DNA of 64,000 nucleotides from Crocodylus rhombifer (taxonomy: Eukaryota > Chordata > Crocodylia > Crocodylidae), in assembly GCA_038503035.1 (NCBI GenBank), contig JAVSML010021681.1, forward strand, positions 186,001 through 250,000. Direction: 5' to 3'. This document shows positions 26,438-38,600 of the stretch, piece after piece. Numbering within the stretch: position 1 is the stretch's first letter; each line of letters starts with the position of its first letter. A program made the position numbers and the translations under genes. The notes under the pieces were generated by a model. The model had not been told where the DNA came from, made no database searches, and saw only the letters and a list, made by a program, of their open reading frames with translations.

Positions 26438-27973
26438 TGTTAAATGGTGAGTAATAATGACTTTACCAATGGTAATTTGGAGTTACCTGAATAACTTGTG
26501 ATTTTGCTGTTTATGATTTTAAAGAAGTTCCTTTCATATGGAGAAAGGAGTTTACGTCTAAAAGCTGTCAGTTCTACTCCATTTCTGTTTTTAAATATCT
26601 AAAATAAGGTACCACTGAAGTATTAACTGAACCCATATGGACAAACTGGCTGCCTCTTCCAAATCAATGACCTTTGTTCTAGTGCAATCAATTCTAAGAC
26701 TTCATCTATGAGCACTCAATCATCTAGGTCCATTTTAATCAATTTGGTCTATAATCCTGAAATTATGCTTCCAACAGCTTTCAGAAATTTCTTCTTTTCT
26801 GTACTCCCATGCTGCGTTTGACATACTAGCAATACTCTGCATAACTGTATTGTGACTCAGAATACCCATACATTTTTTTCTTTAATTGCCGTATTCCTTG
26901 GTTTGGACTGAAACAGAATAACAGTCATAGTATATACATTATATACACACAGACTATGAATACACGATTCTATATTCCATATATTCTATGACAGCCATGT
27001 GGGGATTGGGAGGATTCCAACTGCAACATGATGCAAACCCACATAGATCAAGAGAAAAAATATTTTTTTAAATAAAATTAAAATAAGTTTTAAAATAAAT
27101 TTGATTTTTTTTAGTACACAATTTAGTTGTGGTTTTTTTTCTGGTTTCAAGATGGCAACCCCGCTCCCAACAGAGTACTTCTGGGGCAAGGAGAGGGACT
27201 TCTGGTAGCAACGGTCAGGGGCAAGCGAAGGAACTTCCGGTCCTAAGATGGAAACCAGGGGGCAGGGTCACCACTGCAGCCCTTGACAGCTCACCAAAAC
27301 TCATTAAGCGGCCCTGCAGCTGCAATAATTTCCCAACCCTACTCTAGGTCAACTGAGGATTCCTTCATGTCTGGCAATTCCCCAGGAGGAAGGTAGATTT
27401 CTTTTCACTACCTATATCTTCCCCAAGATATTTTTGTTATATCCAAACTCTCCATACGTTTAATAAGGGCTCTCTACAATTTAGATCTAGCTGACACAGA
27501 AATGTAAGCACTGATACAGCTGCACTAGAACAAACCCATTGCATAGCTGCCATTTATAACTCACTAGTGATATATGCTAGCGTACCTAACCTAAGTCTGG
27601 CATAAACCACATTGCATCTTTCAAATTCTGTCAATATTAAATGTTTTTTCTTCAGTGCAGATGAAATTCCACATGCAAAATGTCTAATGAGCAGTATGAG
27701 TGAAAACACAAAGCAGTTTGTCGGAGAAACTGACAACAACATAAAAAGGCATCCAATGGAGATTTAGTTTGAATTAAAGAAAGTGGTGCATTAAAAATGT
27801 TAGACTGCAATAATCAAAATGGAAAGTGAAGAATTGGGATGAGGGGTGTATGTATGGGGGTGATCTCAATTTCAAATCTAATCTAAGCATTTCAGGCAAG
27901 GCATATCTACCCTTCCAATAAGGTAAAAACAAACAAATAATTATATAGCAAGATTTATATAATATAAGCCTAC

Positions 27974-28106
27974 CGTTTTCCGGGGAAAGTTTGTCATAAG
28001 CATCTTCATAAATATAATTTCTTCGGATAGTAACGTTAATTCCATCCAGAAATGGACCGTCTCCTTGAACTTCCTGTTTGTCAGCGTAGATCAGTCTTTG
28101 AAAAAT
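27974..28106 (-). CDS. UBE3C: UBE3C exon, about human residues 701-745, HECT boundary
   Basis: This 133-bp exon encodes 44 codons (IFQRLIYADKQEVQGDG, PFLDGINVTIRRNYIYED, AYDKLSPEN) plus the first base of a glutamate codon. The acceptor is gaccag and the donor AACG|gtaggctt. The R-R-N-x-I-x-E-D-A-Y pattern is the conserved lead-in to HECT domains, where the N-lobe starts. It is essentially identical to human. Confidence 0.97.
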
Positions 28107-28791
28107 CTGGTCAAATGAATTAAAAGAGAAATCAAGTAATCATACTTACATTAGGATTTTCAGTAAGTGTTTACTTCCTAGTTACTACAGTTCTTTGAGA
28201 TTTGCCTCTTCATTCATACTTAAAAGACTTGGCACCTCTAACACTGCTGTAGAACTGCCATAGCCATTGAAAGGAGGTGGTATAGAGAAGCCCCATCATT
28301 CTCAACTTGCAGAAAGACTAACCGGGTTTGCTCTGTAGGCAAAACCCTGCAAAGAATAGATATGGGGGTAGAGGAGATAGTCAGTCCTACCTGCTCTTAA
28401 GACTCAAGAGCCAAGCTGATGCTGCAGCACAGGCTCTTCAGGGGGCCATTCCAGTATTCCTTCTAAGTCAGCACTCAGGTTTGATAACCACCCCTAGTTA
28501 TGCTACTGCTCTGTTCTACCAGTAAAAGGGAACACCTACTCCCCAACCATCTTCTCAGTTCTTTCTTCTTATCATGAAGAGTCCTGAATACAAGCAAGTC
28601 TGATGCAGAGGGGAAAGCAGATAAGTAGTGTGAAAGCACAGTCAGCTATCAAAGAACAATAGTTACTAGTAACATTCACAATTATAGGAAACTGAAATAG
28701 CAGTGCCTCTGGAGCAAGTGCTCATAGGATGAAACCACTATCAATATCATTAAAACTAGTTTCAAATCCCAAGCTGAAGAAGGTCCTCTAG

Positions 28792-29806
28792 TTATACCCC
28801 AGGGATTATGCATAGAAAAATGCAAGATTATGCACAAAACCCCCTCAAAATTATGCTAAATTAATTACTTTTTTTCTTCCCCACCACCTTTTTGTTTTGG
28901 ATTGTTTGTTTGTTTACAAATTAACATAAATATAAAACTATTTTAACCTTCTTTAGAAATACATGTAGGTACTTTGTATGGATGGGGGGTATAGGGGGGT
29001 TTGTGAAGGTGTGGGTGCATGTGGGGTTTGTAGGGAGGAATTGTGAAGGCCTGTGTGTGGGGGCAGTTCATGGGGAGGTTGTGAAGGGGTGTGGGTATGG
29101 GAGTGTGGGGGTGGATGTACCCCCACCACATGTCCCACAGCCCCCACCACTGGCAGCTCAGGTGGTGGGCCCTCAGGGAACTCTTGGCCACAGCAAGGAG
29201 ATGCCCAGCAGCAAGCAGCTCCAGCTGCGATCTGGAGGCTGCATGGAGCCAGGCCTGTCTGGCCTGCTGGCACACACCTTCAAACCAGACCAGGCTGGGT
29301 CCATACAAGCACATGGGCCTCATGACAATGCAGGCAGGAGCCATGCACCACTGAGCTGGGCTGGCTCCATGCCTCCATGTGGAGCTTCCAGCACTCCAGT
29401 GGGAAGCCACATATAGAGGCACAGAATTGCATCATTGGGCCAGCTGGGCTCCACGCCTCCACATATAGTTTATAGCTGGAATGCTGGAAGCCCCCATGGA
29501 GGCATGGAGACAGCTGGGCCAGCCTGGTGGCACGCAGCCCATTACCCGCTCAGACCCTCCCCCAAGCTCACCCAAAAACCTCACGCTCACTCCCGCTTCT
29601 GCAGGGAGGAGCTCCCCGCCCCCACTTACCAGCTGTCAAGTCACGCACCACCATGATTGGTGCTTTCATATGGGGCTCCCAGCTGGAGTGCCGGGAGCCC
29701 CACAGACATGGAGGCACAGAGCTTGCCAGGGTTAAATTATGCAGTTATGTATGGTCACGCCTTTTATGTGCAAAACTGCATGGGTGCATAATTCTCTGGA
29801 GTGTAT
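28792..29806. mobile_element. 1-kb GC-rich element with terminal inverted repeats
   Basis: The left end ttataccccagggattatgc and the right end, reverse-complemented (atacactccagagaattatg), are imperfect inverted repeats. CTAG borders both sides (28788-28791 and 29807-29810), but CTAG is a palindrome, so it could be a 4-bp target duplication or part of the repeat. The interior includes a G-rich run with repeated gtgaaggtgtggg phrases (28990-29120). No transposase ORF is recognised; ORFs are compositional. Confidence 0.6.
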
Positions 29807-32522
29807 CTAGTAGAAGAGTCATTTGTCATTCCCTTAATATGCCTAGAGATTACATGGTCAGAGAATAAAAGACCTGTAAAAATTACAAAATAATGATAGG
29901 CAGAAATAGCTGCTACATGCACTTACAGAAAATCTACCACTGATTCTGTCTCTGTCTTTGGATACAAGGTACACTAGAACATCACCACTCCTTCCCTTTA
30001 CACTGAGCACACAACTGGTGTTTCTTATGGTCTGTAATAATTCAAGGTAGTTCTCTCTCATCTGTAACAGTTCAGCTTTAACCATGTCAACACAAGGGGT
30101 CTACAATAGTTAACTGCCTATCCTTCATGTGCCTAGCTAAAGCATTTCTCCATCCAAGTGAAAAATCCTAACTCATTACATCTGCTTATATACTCTGCTA
30201 GCAGATGAGTGAAATGATATACAGAACCGAACCAGTTTCCTTACTTCCTTGGACAGGGCATCAGCATATGCTTCTCTCGGTTTCTTGACGGAGAACATGG
30301 GAATGATATTGTAAGCACCTGCACTACCCAATGTTTTGTGAATGGACTGAAAGTCTATAGGACTCATTTTTCAGCTCTGAGTTCTAGGACACTGATGTGA
30401 GGTCTGAAGTCCCAATAATCATTCACAAGGCTAATGTAAGTCAAAACAGTCAGACTCAGAAGCTGCTTACAGACTGCATATTCTACTTGGGTTGAACCAT
30501 GAGAGTTATCAGGAAGCCTCATCTTTTTTAGGAGAAACATCATGGCTTGAGTCTGAAATAACTCTAGTAAGGTGATTCTTTTCATGGGCTGTTCTCCAAG
30601 ATGATCAATAGCCCAAAGTACTGGAAGAGGTCGGCCTAATCTTGAAGTGTGGAAGATACCCTGTTGAACCAGCTAAGAATTAACTAATATGGCCTTTCAT
30701 CTGCAATGTACTACAGATATTTAGGGGTTTTTCTTAGTAAATCTAGTAGAAAGAATGAAAGACAAGACATGTAACTGGAAGTAATTTCTCCCCACAGAGA
30801 ATCAAAACTCTTGGCGTGGATCAGTTATTCCCACATGAAAGCAAACATGCTTGAGACTGAGTGACAGACAATTCTATTTCCCTGGGATACAAAAAGAATA
30901 ATGTCCTCTGGCAGGGGTGGGAAGAACCTGCAACCTGGGCATCCAACCTGGGCATCCTTTGAATGAAGCATGCAACAAACTGGGGAGAGGACAGACAGCA
31001 CAGCAGCAGATAGGGCAAGAAGCAAAAAGCAGAACAGCAGGGAAAGGGATTGGGCAGGGAAAGGGACACTAGGGAAGGGTGTGGGGCTAATTTGTAGCAC
31101 ACCTGTCAAAAAGGTTGGCCTCCATTGTCATCTAGTATTAATGTCCTGCTATGAAACTACAGCAAGGTCACTATTTCTGATGCTGTTTTATATCCAGCAA
31201 TCTAACACCAAGTAACTTGGAAGAGACATGGCCCATATTGCAAAAGGAGAAGAATGTAGTTCAGTCATACGAAAACTGTTATTTAAGGGCCAGAAGCTGA
31301 GATGATGTGTGATAAAGAGCCCTGCTTCTGTTCTGAGGTCCTTTGGCAAAGGCAGTCCTGGGAGCAGCAGAAGACTGGTGTCTTTCCTGGAATCATGCTC
31401 TGTAGTGTTTATACAGAGAGGGACTGTCCATGGTACGGAAGCAAAGTATTTTATCTCCTCGTTAATGAAGATTGGGAAAGCCATAAGGTTCAGCTGTAAC
31501 TTCTGTTCTAATTCTTTCCAAAGTCTCCTTCAATTTATAACTAAAACAGCTGGACTCTCAAAGAGAAGTTCTTTCAGTTGTGGAGACCTGAGCATCTAAT
31601 CCCGAAATATTTCCACAATAGAATCTGAGGGGTCACAGGATGCTCTCTGCATGCCTAATGCCACTTCTTATTAGTTATCAGTTCACCTGCAGTCAAAAAT
31701 AGGGTTGACACACAGTATAATATACAGTTACCTATAGACACAAGGGCTTAGCAATTCATTACTTGGAAACACAAAGAAGCAGAAGAATGTCCTTTTCTTC
31801 CAGCCCATACCCCCCCACTTCTATTCAAGGGAACAGAAACGTAATACCTGAAAATATCTTTTTTATGGAGAATTCCTAGGATGCAGATGCTAGCAGTGAA
31901 TCAGTCCAGAGACACTGCAACAAAAACTAATAACCTCCTAGAGCACAGGTTACATATTAGTTGTTTGATACTTGTGGTAGGGATATAAGATTGTGTCAGA
32001 TGACCTTAGCTGGGATGAGTAGTCCCATGAGAATAGGGAACGTGACTTTATCTTTTATCTTCTATTCCATGATGTAAAGAAGGGAAGAGATGCGCCTCAT
32101 CCTAAAACCACCATTTGAAAGGATTATCAGAGCTTTTCTTTCCAAAAGTGCCCAAAGCCATTTCTGTTCATCAGGAGAAGATGAAAAGAAGCCCCAACAC
32201 AGATGAAGCCCTGATCTGGTATTCAGACCACACTGGGACATTCTTCAGTGGGAGGATGCTCCATTTATTCCCAGCTGTTACACTTAAGGCAACAGTACCA
32301 GTGACAAATGCCAATTTTATCTACACAGAATTAAAGGGATGCTCCTAAAATTCAAGTGCACAAGGTAAGGCCAGTGCCATATACTGCTGACATAACCAGC
32401 AAAGTCTATGCTGAAACAGCACCGACAGCATTAAACACAGTAGTCATCGATTCCTGAATGTTGTAATAATTGACCAGGACCCTGCATATAATTTTTCCAG
32501 GAAGATGAAACTTTCAGTGAGT

Positions 32523-32532
32523 NNNNNNNNNN
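32523..32532. other. Assembly gap (10 N)
   Basis: Ten N bases sit where the left terminus of a foldback element should be. The true missing length is unknown. Confidence 0.99.
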
Positions 32533-32831
32533 ACAATTCAGCCACAGACACAGCTTTATATGTTTTTTGTGCATACCTCAAGGTACCAGGTGTGGCTCCA
32601 TCTGCCCCACCATCTCCATGTTTATGAGCCACACCTGTTACCTCGAGGAATGTAGAAAAAAAACATATAAAGCTGCGTCTACGGCCACATTGCTGGTTCT
32701 CTGAATCAGAATTGAATCTTCAGTTTCAGCCAAATTGAATCGGGACAGTGATCCAAATCAGCAAATCAAATCACTGTCCCCCTGAATCAAGCCAAATCCA
32801 AATCAAATACTGCCCACTTTGCACACCCCTA
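32533..32831. mobile_element. Foldback DNA element, right part, beside gap
   Basis: The sequence is homologous to the element at 60428-61182 (shared agacacagctttatatgttt, gcatacctcaaggtaccagg, and the right end tttgcacacccctac). It contains a near-perfect hairpin: 32546-32602 pairs with 32625-32683 around a loop of about 22 bases. The right terminus ends at 32831. The left terminal portion (about 150 bp by comparison with the other copy) is missing at the adjacent gap. Confidence 0.75.
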
Positions 32832-32924
32832 CTGAATAGTGCTGTGGAAACTCAAGAAGCAAAGATCAACCAAAGGTTTTGATGGAGAACATCCAGTCAA
32901 AAAAGAAGAAATTGATGGAATCAG

Positions 32925-33645
32925 TTATGTACGTTGGATAGCACTACAGAAGAAAAAGACTTGGGGGTCATCATTGACCACAAGATGAACATGAGCCTGC
33001 ATTGCGATGCTGCGGCTAGTAAAGTGACCAAAATGCTGGCGTGCATCCATAGATGCTTCTCCAGCAAATCCCGGGATGTCATTCTCCCCTTGTACTCGGC
33101 CTTGGTGAGGCCGCAGCTGGAGTACTGCATCCAGTTTTGGGCTCCACAATTCAAAAAGGATGTGGAGAAGCTTGAGGGAGTCCAGAGGAGAGCCACGCGC
33201 ATGATCAGAGGTCAGGAAAACAGATCTTACGATGACAGGCTGAGAGCCATGGGACTCTTTAGCCTGGAAAAGCGCAGGCTCAGGGGTGATCTGATGGCCA
33301 CCTATAAGTTTATCAGGGGTGACCACCAGGATCTGGGGGAACGTTTGTTCACCAGAGCGCCCCAAGGGATGACGAGGTTAAACGGTCACAAACTCCTGCA
33401 AGACCGTTTCAGGCTGGGCATAAGGAAGAATTTCTTTACTGTCCGAGCCCCCAAGGTCTGGAACAGTCTGCCAGCGGAGGTGGTTCAAGCACCTACATTG
33501 AACACCTTCAAGAGTAAATTGGATGCTTATCTTGCTGGGATCCTATGACCCCAGCTGACTTCCTGCCCTTTGGGCAGGGGGCTGGACTCGATGATCTCCC
33601 GAGGTCCCTTCCAGCCCTAATGTCTATGAAATCTATGAAATGTAC
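32925..33645 (+). mobile_element. CR1 LINE 3' end with intact C-terminal ORF
   Basis: A plus-strand ORF of 204 codons (32934-33548) encodes the C-terminal part of CR1 ORF2 without a stop or frameshift: DSTTEEKDLGVIIDHKMNMS, then SALVRPQLEYCIQFWAPQFK, ending near VWNSLPAEVV. The 3' UTR has the standard gggctggactcgatgatctc and aggtcccttccagccctaat phrases and ends with the tail repeat tctatgaaatctatgaaa. It is 5'-truncated, so it lacks the endonuclease and RT catalytic domains and cannot move on its own. It is the youngest-looking CR1 here. Confidence 0.9.
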
Positions 33646-35596
33646 TGGTGAGGTATCCAAGCCACTTGGCACCCAGCCTCAAGCTGAGATCTCTCTCTCT
33701 CTCTGAATGCTTCCTTTTTCCTTTTTCTTTCTTGATATAAGGGCATGAAAAAAATCTGGAAGCCTCTCTCACACAACGTTAATCTACACCAAAATTTGGG
33801 GCACCATGGTAGTTTTCAGTGCCAGACACATTGGACAAGTCTCTGCTGCGTAAGTCTTTGCCTTGATCCAGGGCCTGACATCAAAGGCAACACAGTGGCT
33901 GGGACAACAGGACAGCTATCAAAGCTCTTGGATTAGCTACACCATCCAGCTCCTGAAGGAACTGCTGTAGGATGATCCGGTTTAAAGAAGCCAAGTGTAT
34001 CTTCAGTCTAAAATGTCTGTCCTTCCCCATCTGAGTGAAGTCACAAAAAACTATACATTAAGAGATTACATTAGCCAATCCCAAGACCCCCCCTAGGCAC
34101 CAAATGTGAATCTCTCTCTCTGAAAAGATGGCTGAGCAAGATGCAAATTTTTGAATCCCTTAAGGGAACTGGTGTAACCTCTAGGATGGAATAAAACAAG
34201 CATCCCCAGATGCTCTAACTACACTATGAGCTAGTCACTAACCATAATAGACTAACTAGACCACTAGCTAAGGTAGCTAACGCTAGTTCAGTTCATCTCT
34301 GCTTTGACAGTGAAGAATTTTACAAGGTTGGAGGAATTTCACTCCTTTTTACAATGAAACCAAGGGCATCACCCTAACACAAAAGTATTCCTTCAAGCCC
34401 AGCATACAGAACTTTATTATACAAGCTCTGCAGCTTCATGGTAGAGGCAAAAATCCTATAAAAAGGGATGCAGACAGGCCCACAAAGAACCTTCACCAGA
34501 GTTCTTCCCCACACAAACTAAGACCACATCACTCAAAGCTTGTTTGTACAAATGTATTGTGGTACAACAAAATACCAAAGTCACTGAACAATATTTTAAT
34601 ATACTCAGACTACACTTCTGTCAATTATGATGAGCAATGGTTTTAAAAAAGAATACCTAAAAAGAACTTTTACTATGGTACTATGAAGCTGTATTAAATC
34701 TTTTAAATATCTGTACTCTCGGCGCTGCAGTTCTTTCAGAGGAACCTAAAAAGACAGTCTTCTTTATGAAAAGTGTCACAGCCTATTCAGTAAACATTGA
34801 TTTATATTCCCCATGCAACTATTTTTCATTTCCTTGATGGGGGTGGTACACAATGATTCCAACACAATTCTGGGAGTAGTTTGTTAATTAACTGATGCTG
34901 TAAATGCAACAGTAGCAGCTCAGAAATTGTTCTCATGGGTAATGTCAAAAACAACTGTGGTGGAACTTGAAAACACTGATGAACCTGAAAATTATATCTG
35001 TAAGATCTGGAAAGCATTCATAACAAATCACAAATAATACAAGAAACTTTACATCACATTTCTATACTTCCCTGATATACTAAATATGCCTTTAAGTTCA
35101 ACTACTCAGTTCTGAAAACAGAAATATTACTTGCGGAAATTTCTTCCTTAAAACTGGCTCATTACACTGAGTGAATCAGTACAAAGGACAATAGAAAGTA
35201 AGGTGCTGAACCTGAAATCAGATACTTGTACACGTACTCTAGAGGAATGGGATGCTACACTGATGCAGGCATTTACTAATAGAGTGCCAAATGTAGAATC
35301 CAGGTTCAAATACTACTCTGTCTCAGGTTATGTTTACATATGTTATGTCCTAAATGTGGAGAGACAATTCCCAAACATTTGTTGTAAAGAAACAAAAACA
35401 GATGGCGAAAAGAAAGAATTTTGTTATGAATGCTAATATTGGGACAAACAGGCTAGGGGGTGAGGAAGGGAAGAAACTGACTCTTCATTATGCAGTTGGA
35501 TGATCCAAGACCTAATTTCCTACATAGCTCAATCCACTGAATTACATTTACTGTAAAAAAACCTAAAATACATAAAAGTGGGAAAAACACAGATAC

Positions 35597-35694
35597 CTTT
35601 ACTCTTTCTTCAAAAGGAACTACAAATGGTAGCTCTGTCAAAATTGCAAGCTGTCGTTCTTCGGACACAGAAAGAGGTGCTGGCTCCAGGCCCA
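35597..35694 (-). CDS. UBE3C: UBE3C exon, about human residues 668-700
   Basis: This 98-bp exon begins with TG completing a valine codon. It encodes 32 residues: GLEPAPLSVSEERQLAILTE, then LPFVVPFEERVK. The acceptor is ttttaag and the donor AAG|gtatctgt, phase 0. The peptide is the linker immediately N-terminal to the HECT fold. The next exon lies 7.5 kb away, and that intron has collected several mobile elements. Confidence 0.96.
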
Positions 35695-38600
35695 CTTAAA
35701 AATATAAATAAAGATTCACTTTTGATAATAAAACTTACCTAATATTGTTTATTATACAAAAATCAATTTATAATGATAAATCCATCAATAAACTAAACAT
35801 GTAAGCACAACTGATATACCTAAACAGAAGTCAGAGTACGCGCCGATTTCTTAGAAATCCTACCTTTCTAAAGTATTACTGTTTCCACTGTTAAACTGAA
35901 ATTTGAGTAATGTAAACTTGCTCCAAACAAACTGCAACACACACACACAAAATGCCATTGCATCTTCCCCATTAGAAATATCATGCTTTCTATTCCTTAT
36001 TCTTTATATGTTGCTTAACACAAAACCCGCCCCCTACACTCAACTTTTTGAGAAATGACCTAATCAAGCTAATCAAGAAGCTTAAGTCACAAGTGTCTGC
36101 ATTAAGATGGCACCAAAGGCCCCATTCCATTGACCAAGGACTCCATATCTTAGAGTAGTTTACTGGACTGTGTTTTCATTTAGGGAGTCTGTTTTCTACC
36201 CAGCATACCAACTCAGGTATAAACGCCTTAACAGCCAAGCCAGAGCTCACTGAAATCAAGAGGAAAGACTCAGTTATTTCAATGGGCTTTGGATGCTCAA
36301 AAAAAGCACATCTGTCTTGTGATTGAATAAACATTCAATCACTTTAAAAAGTGAAAAGAATGGCAAGAAGTTACATAACCAGCTTCCGCAAATACCAAGA
36401 TGATGCATGCAAAGACAAAAAAGGCAAAGGACAAGAGTTGCACAAAAGCTCCTCTGGAACGTTCTATTATCCAGTAAGGAGGCATTTCAGAACCAGTTCA
36501 ACTCAGGGTTTTGCTAATTCAGGTCACAATCCTACTCTAGTCTCAAAGAAAGACATGTATAGGTCAGACAAGTTTCTTTGGGTAAATCCAGTATCTTTAA
36601 TTAAACCAACTAAAATAGTTGGAAAAGTTCTTCATTGCAAGCTTTAGGGTACAAACATGCTTAATCAGGCTGAGGAAGCACCTGCAGCTGGTCTGTGCTC
36701 TTCCTGGATGGAATAAAAGAGCATGCAGGGCACAACAGATATAGAGAAAAGGAACAACGTGCAGGAGCACACAATGCTACTGACATTGCTCATATACTTG
36801 ATGGTGCGGTTAAAAGTCTATCTAGATCCAAAGCTGAAGACCCAGACACGAAAGCCCCAGACATTTTTGCTTTCACATTTATCATCAAAGCTGAGAAAAA
36901 ACCTGGCTCACAAGCAAAGCGAGGCTTTGCAGACAAGGTAATAAAGCTGAAGTAAATGGCACATGTGACTAATGGGGCCAAGGAGATTACAGCAGCACTT
37001 GCAATTTTTTCTTTGGCATCTGCCTGAAGGGTGGTGGTGCCTGGCCGCCCTTCTGCAGCTGGGCACCACATCAATGATCATTATTAAAGGGCATTGTACT
37101 TTTTAATTCCCCAAATCACTTCTAAGTACAGATATTTTAAGAAGTGATTTAATGTGACATGACCCAACATATTAGTACACTTGATGAATACCCACTTTTG
37201 GCAAATTTCAGCAAGGCAAGCCCTTGGAATTTTTGATAAAATACTTCTTTAAGGTTACCCTTAGTTTACTCAGTAAACATTTTTAATTAAAGTCAGTGTG
37301 TGCTGCCTATTAAGCTAAGGGTTAAAAGCATTTTAAACAGAAAGTGCATGTACAGCAAAGGTAAACCACTACCCAACTTCGACAGTTCAATTATTCTGGT
37401 CAATTAGTCAATTTTATCTGCATTTCTCCATCAAGGTTTCCTTCTTTAAAGAGAAATATGGGATGGAGTCATCAATACAGAGGACATTTAGAACTCAAGA
37501 GTCTGCCATTTAAGTAAATGAAAAAGCACAAATAAACACGGCCATATGTGTTCAGAGGTACTTTCACACTAATTGGCTCTATCCCATATGAAAGCAAGTG
37601 GGATTAAAACAAATCATACGCACATTGTTATGTGCTTGTTTTCACACAATGCTTTTTTTTCATTGTGTTTAGTACTCACAAAAGGTGACATTTCTGAAGG
37701 CCTTTGTTTAGCCAAAAAGCAACTGCACTGGCAACTACAAGATGAGTTTCCATATACAAATGTATCTAATCCTGGACCTAGTTTAGGGGTAACCTTTTAG
37801 GTGGGAAATCATTACCCTGATCCACTTATGGCCACTTTATGGCCAGAAGCCATAAGATTCTTCAGGTAACTGGGATAACAGTAGTGATATCTAGAGGCTT
37901 CCAAGTGGCATGGGAAGTAGTGACTTTGGAACAAGACATACCAGGTTTCAAAACAAAGTTTACTGCGCTGAGAGATCTCATTTCCTGTGGATTGCTTTAC
38001 CACAAAAGACCCTCCAACTGTGCTGAAGGCACAAATACCTCCTGAGTAAGTACAAGAAGAATGTTCTTTGGCTTTAATCAAACATGTCACCAAAAATATA
38101 CTGAAACCAGAATCAATAACTCTTTTCCAGTCTGACCACATCCAAAAGGAAAACGGTCTAAGGCCACAGTGTGGAGTTACATGGAGCTGGAAACTGATAT
38201 AGCTCTCTGAGTGGGCTTCTTGCTCTACTTGAAGCTACCTGTCCCTTGGTCTCCCATACGGAAATTTTTCTTCATACAAAAATGCAGGACCACTCAATTT
38301 GAAGTACTGGGATCCCAAACACGCAGCATAGCAAACACCTTGCAGAACCTTACCAATACTGACTGGTGGAGCAGCTCGCTGGACTTTAAAAGCAATATAA
38401 AGTTTGGCTTGGGTCACCTTGGGCAGTGCTAGAACAGTCCTACAGGCAGCTTTCAAAGGGACATAAGCTAAAGTGAAAAAAGACAATCTAGATTCTGAAA
38501 CTTCACATCCACAGTGGAATTATACCCACACAGATAGCAAAAAAAAATTCATACTAGTGATTTTTACCAATAATACCTCCCTACTTAGATGAGACCATAA

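Larger units (their letters stand above)
25429..27973 (-). other. UBE3C intron of 2.5 kb
   Basis: It contains an antisense CR1 3' fragment (about 25925-26115) and a 207-bp hAT MITE with flanking 8-bp repeats. The rest is AT-rich with no coding signal. Confidence 0.85.
28107..35596 (-). other. UBE3C intron of 7.5 kb
   Basis: This intron is rich in mobile DNA: a GC-rich element with terminal inverted repeats (28792-29806), a foldback element beside a 10-N gap (32523-32831) and a CR1 3' end (32925-33645). Two short CT microsatellites lie at 33690-33704 and 34111-34121. Minus-strand open segments at 29.93-30.69 kb and 34.65-34.75 kb look weakly exon-like but could not be assigned; they are not needed for the UBE3C reading frame. 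Confidence 0.8.

Noticed and set aside
34670..34746. Alternate frame resembling the UBE3C junction peptide (RVQIFKRF versus RVKIFQRL)
   Set aside because: The resemblance spans only about eight residues, then a stop; the true exons at 35597 and 27974 join perfectly without it.
36695..36955. Plus-strand ORF with higher GC as a processed pseudogene
   Set aside because: No protein family was recognised and no poly-A tail or flanking duplication was seen.
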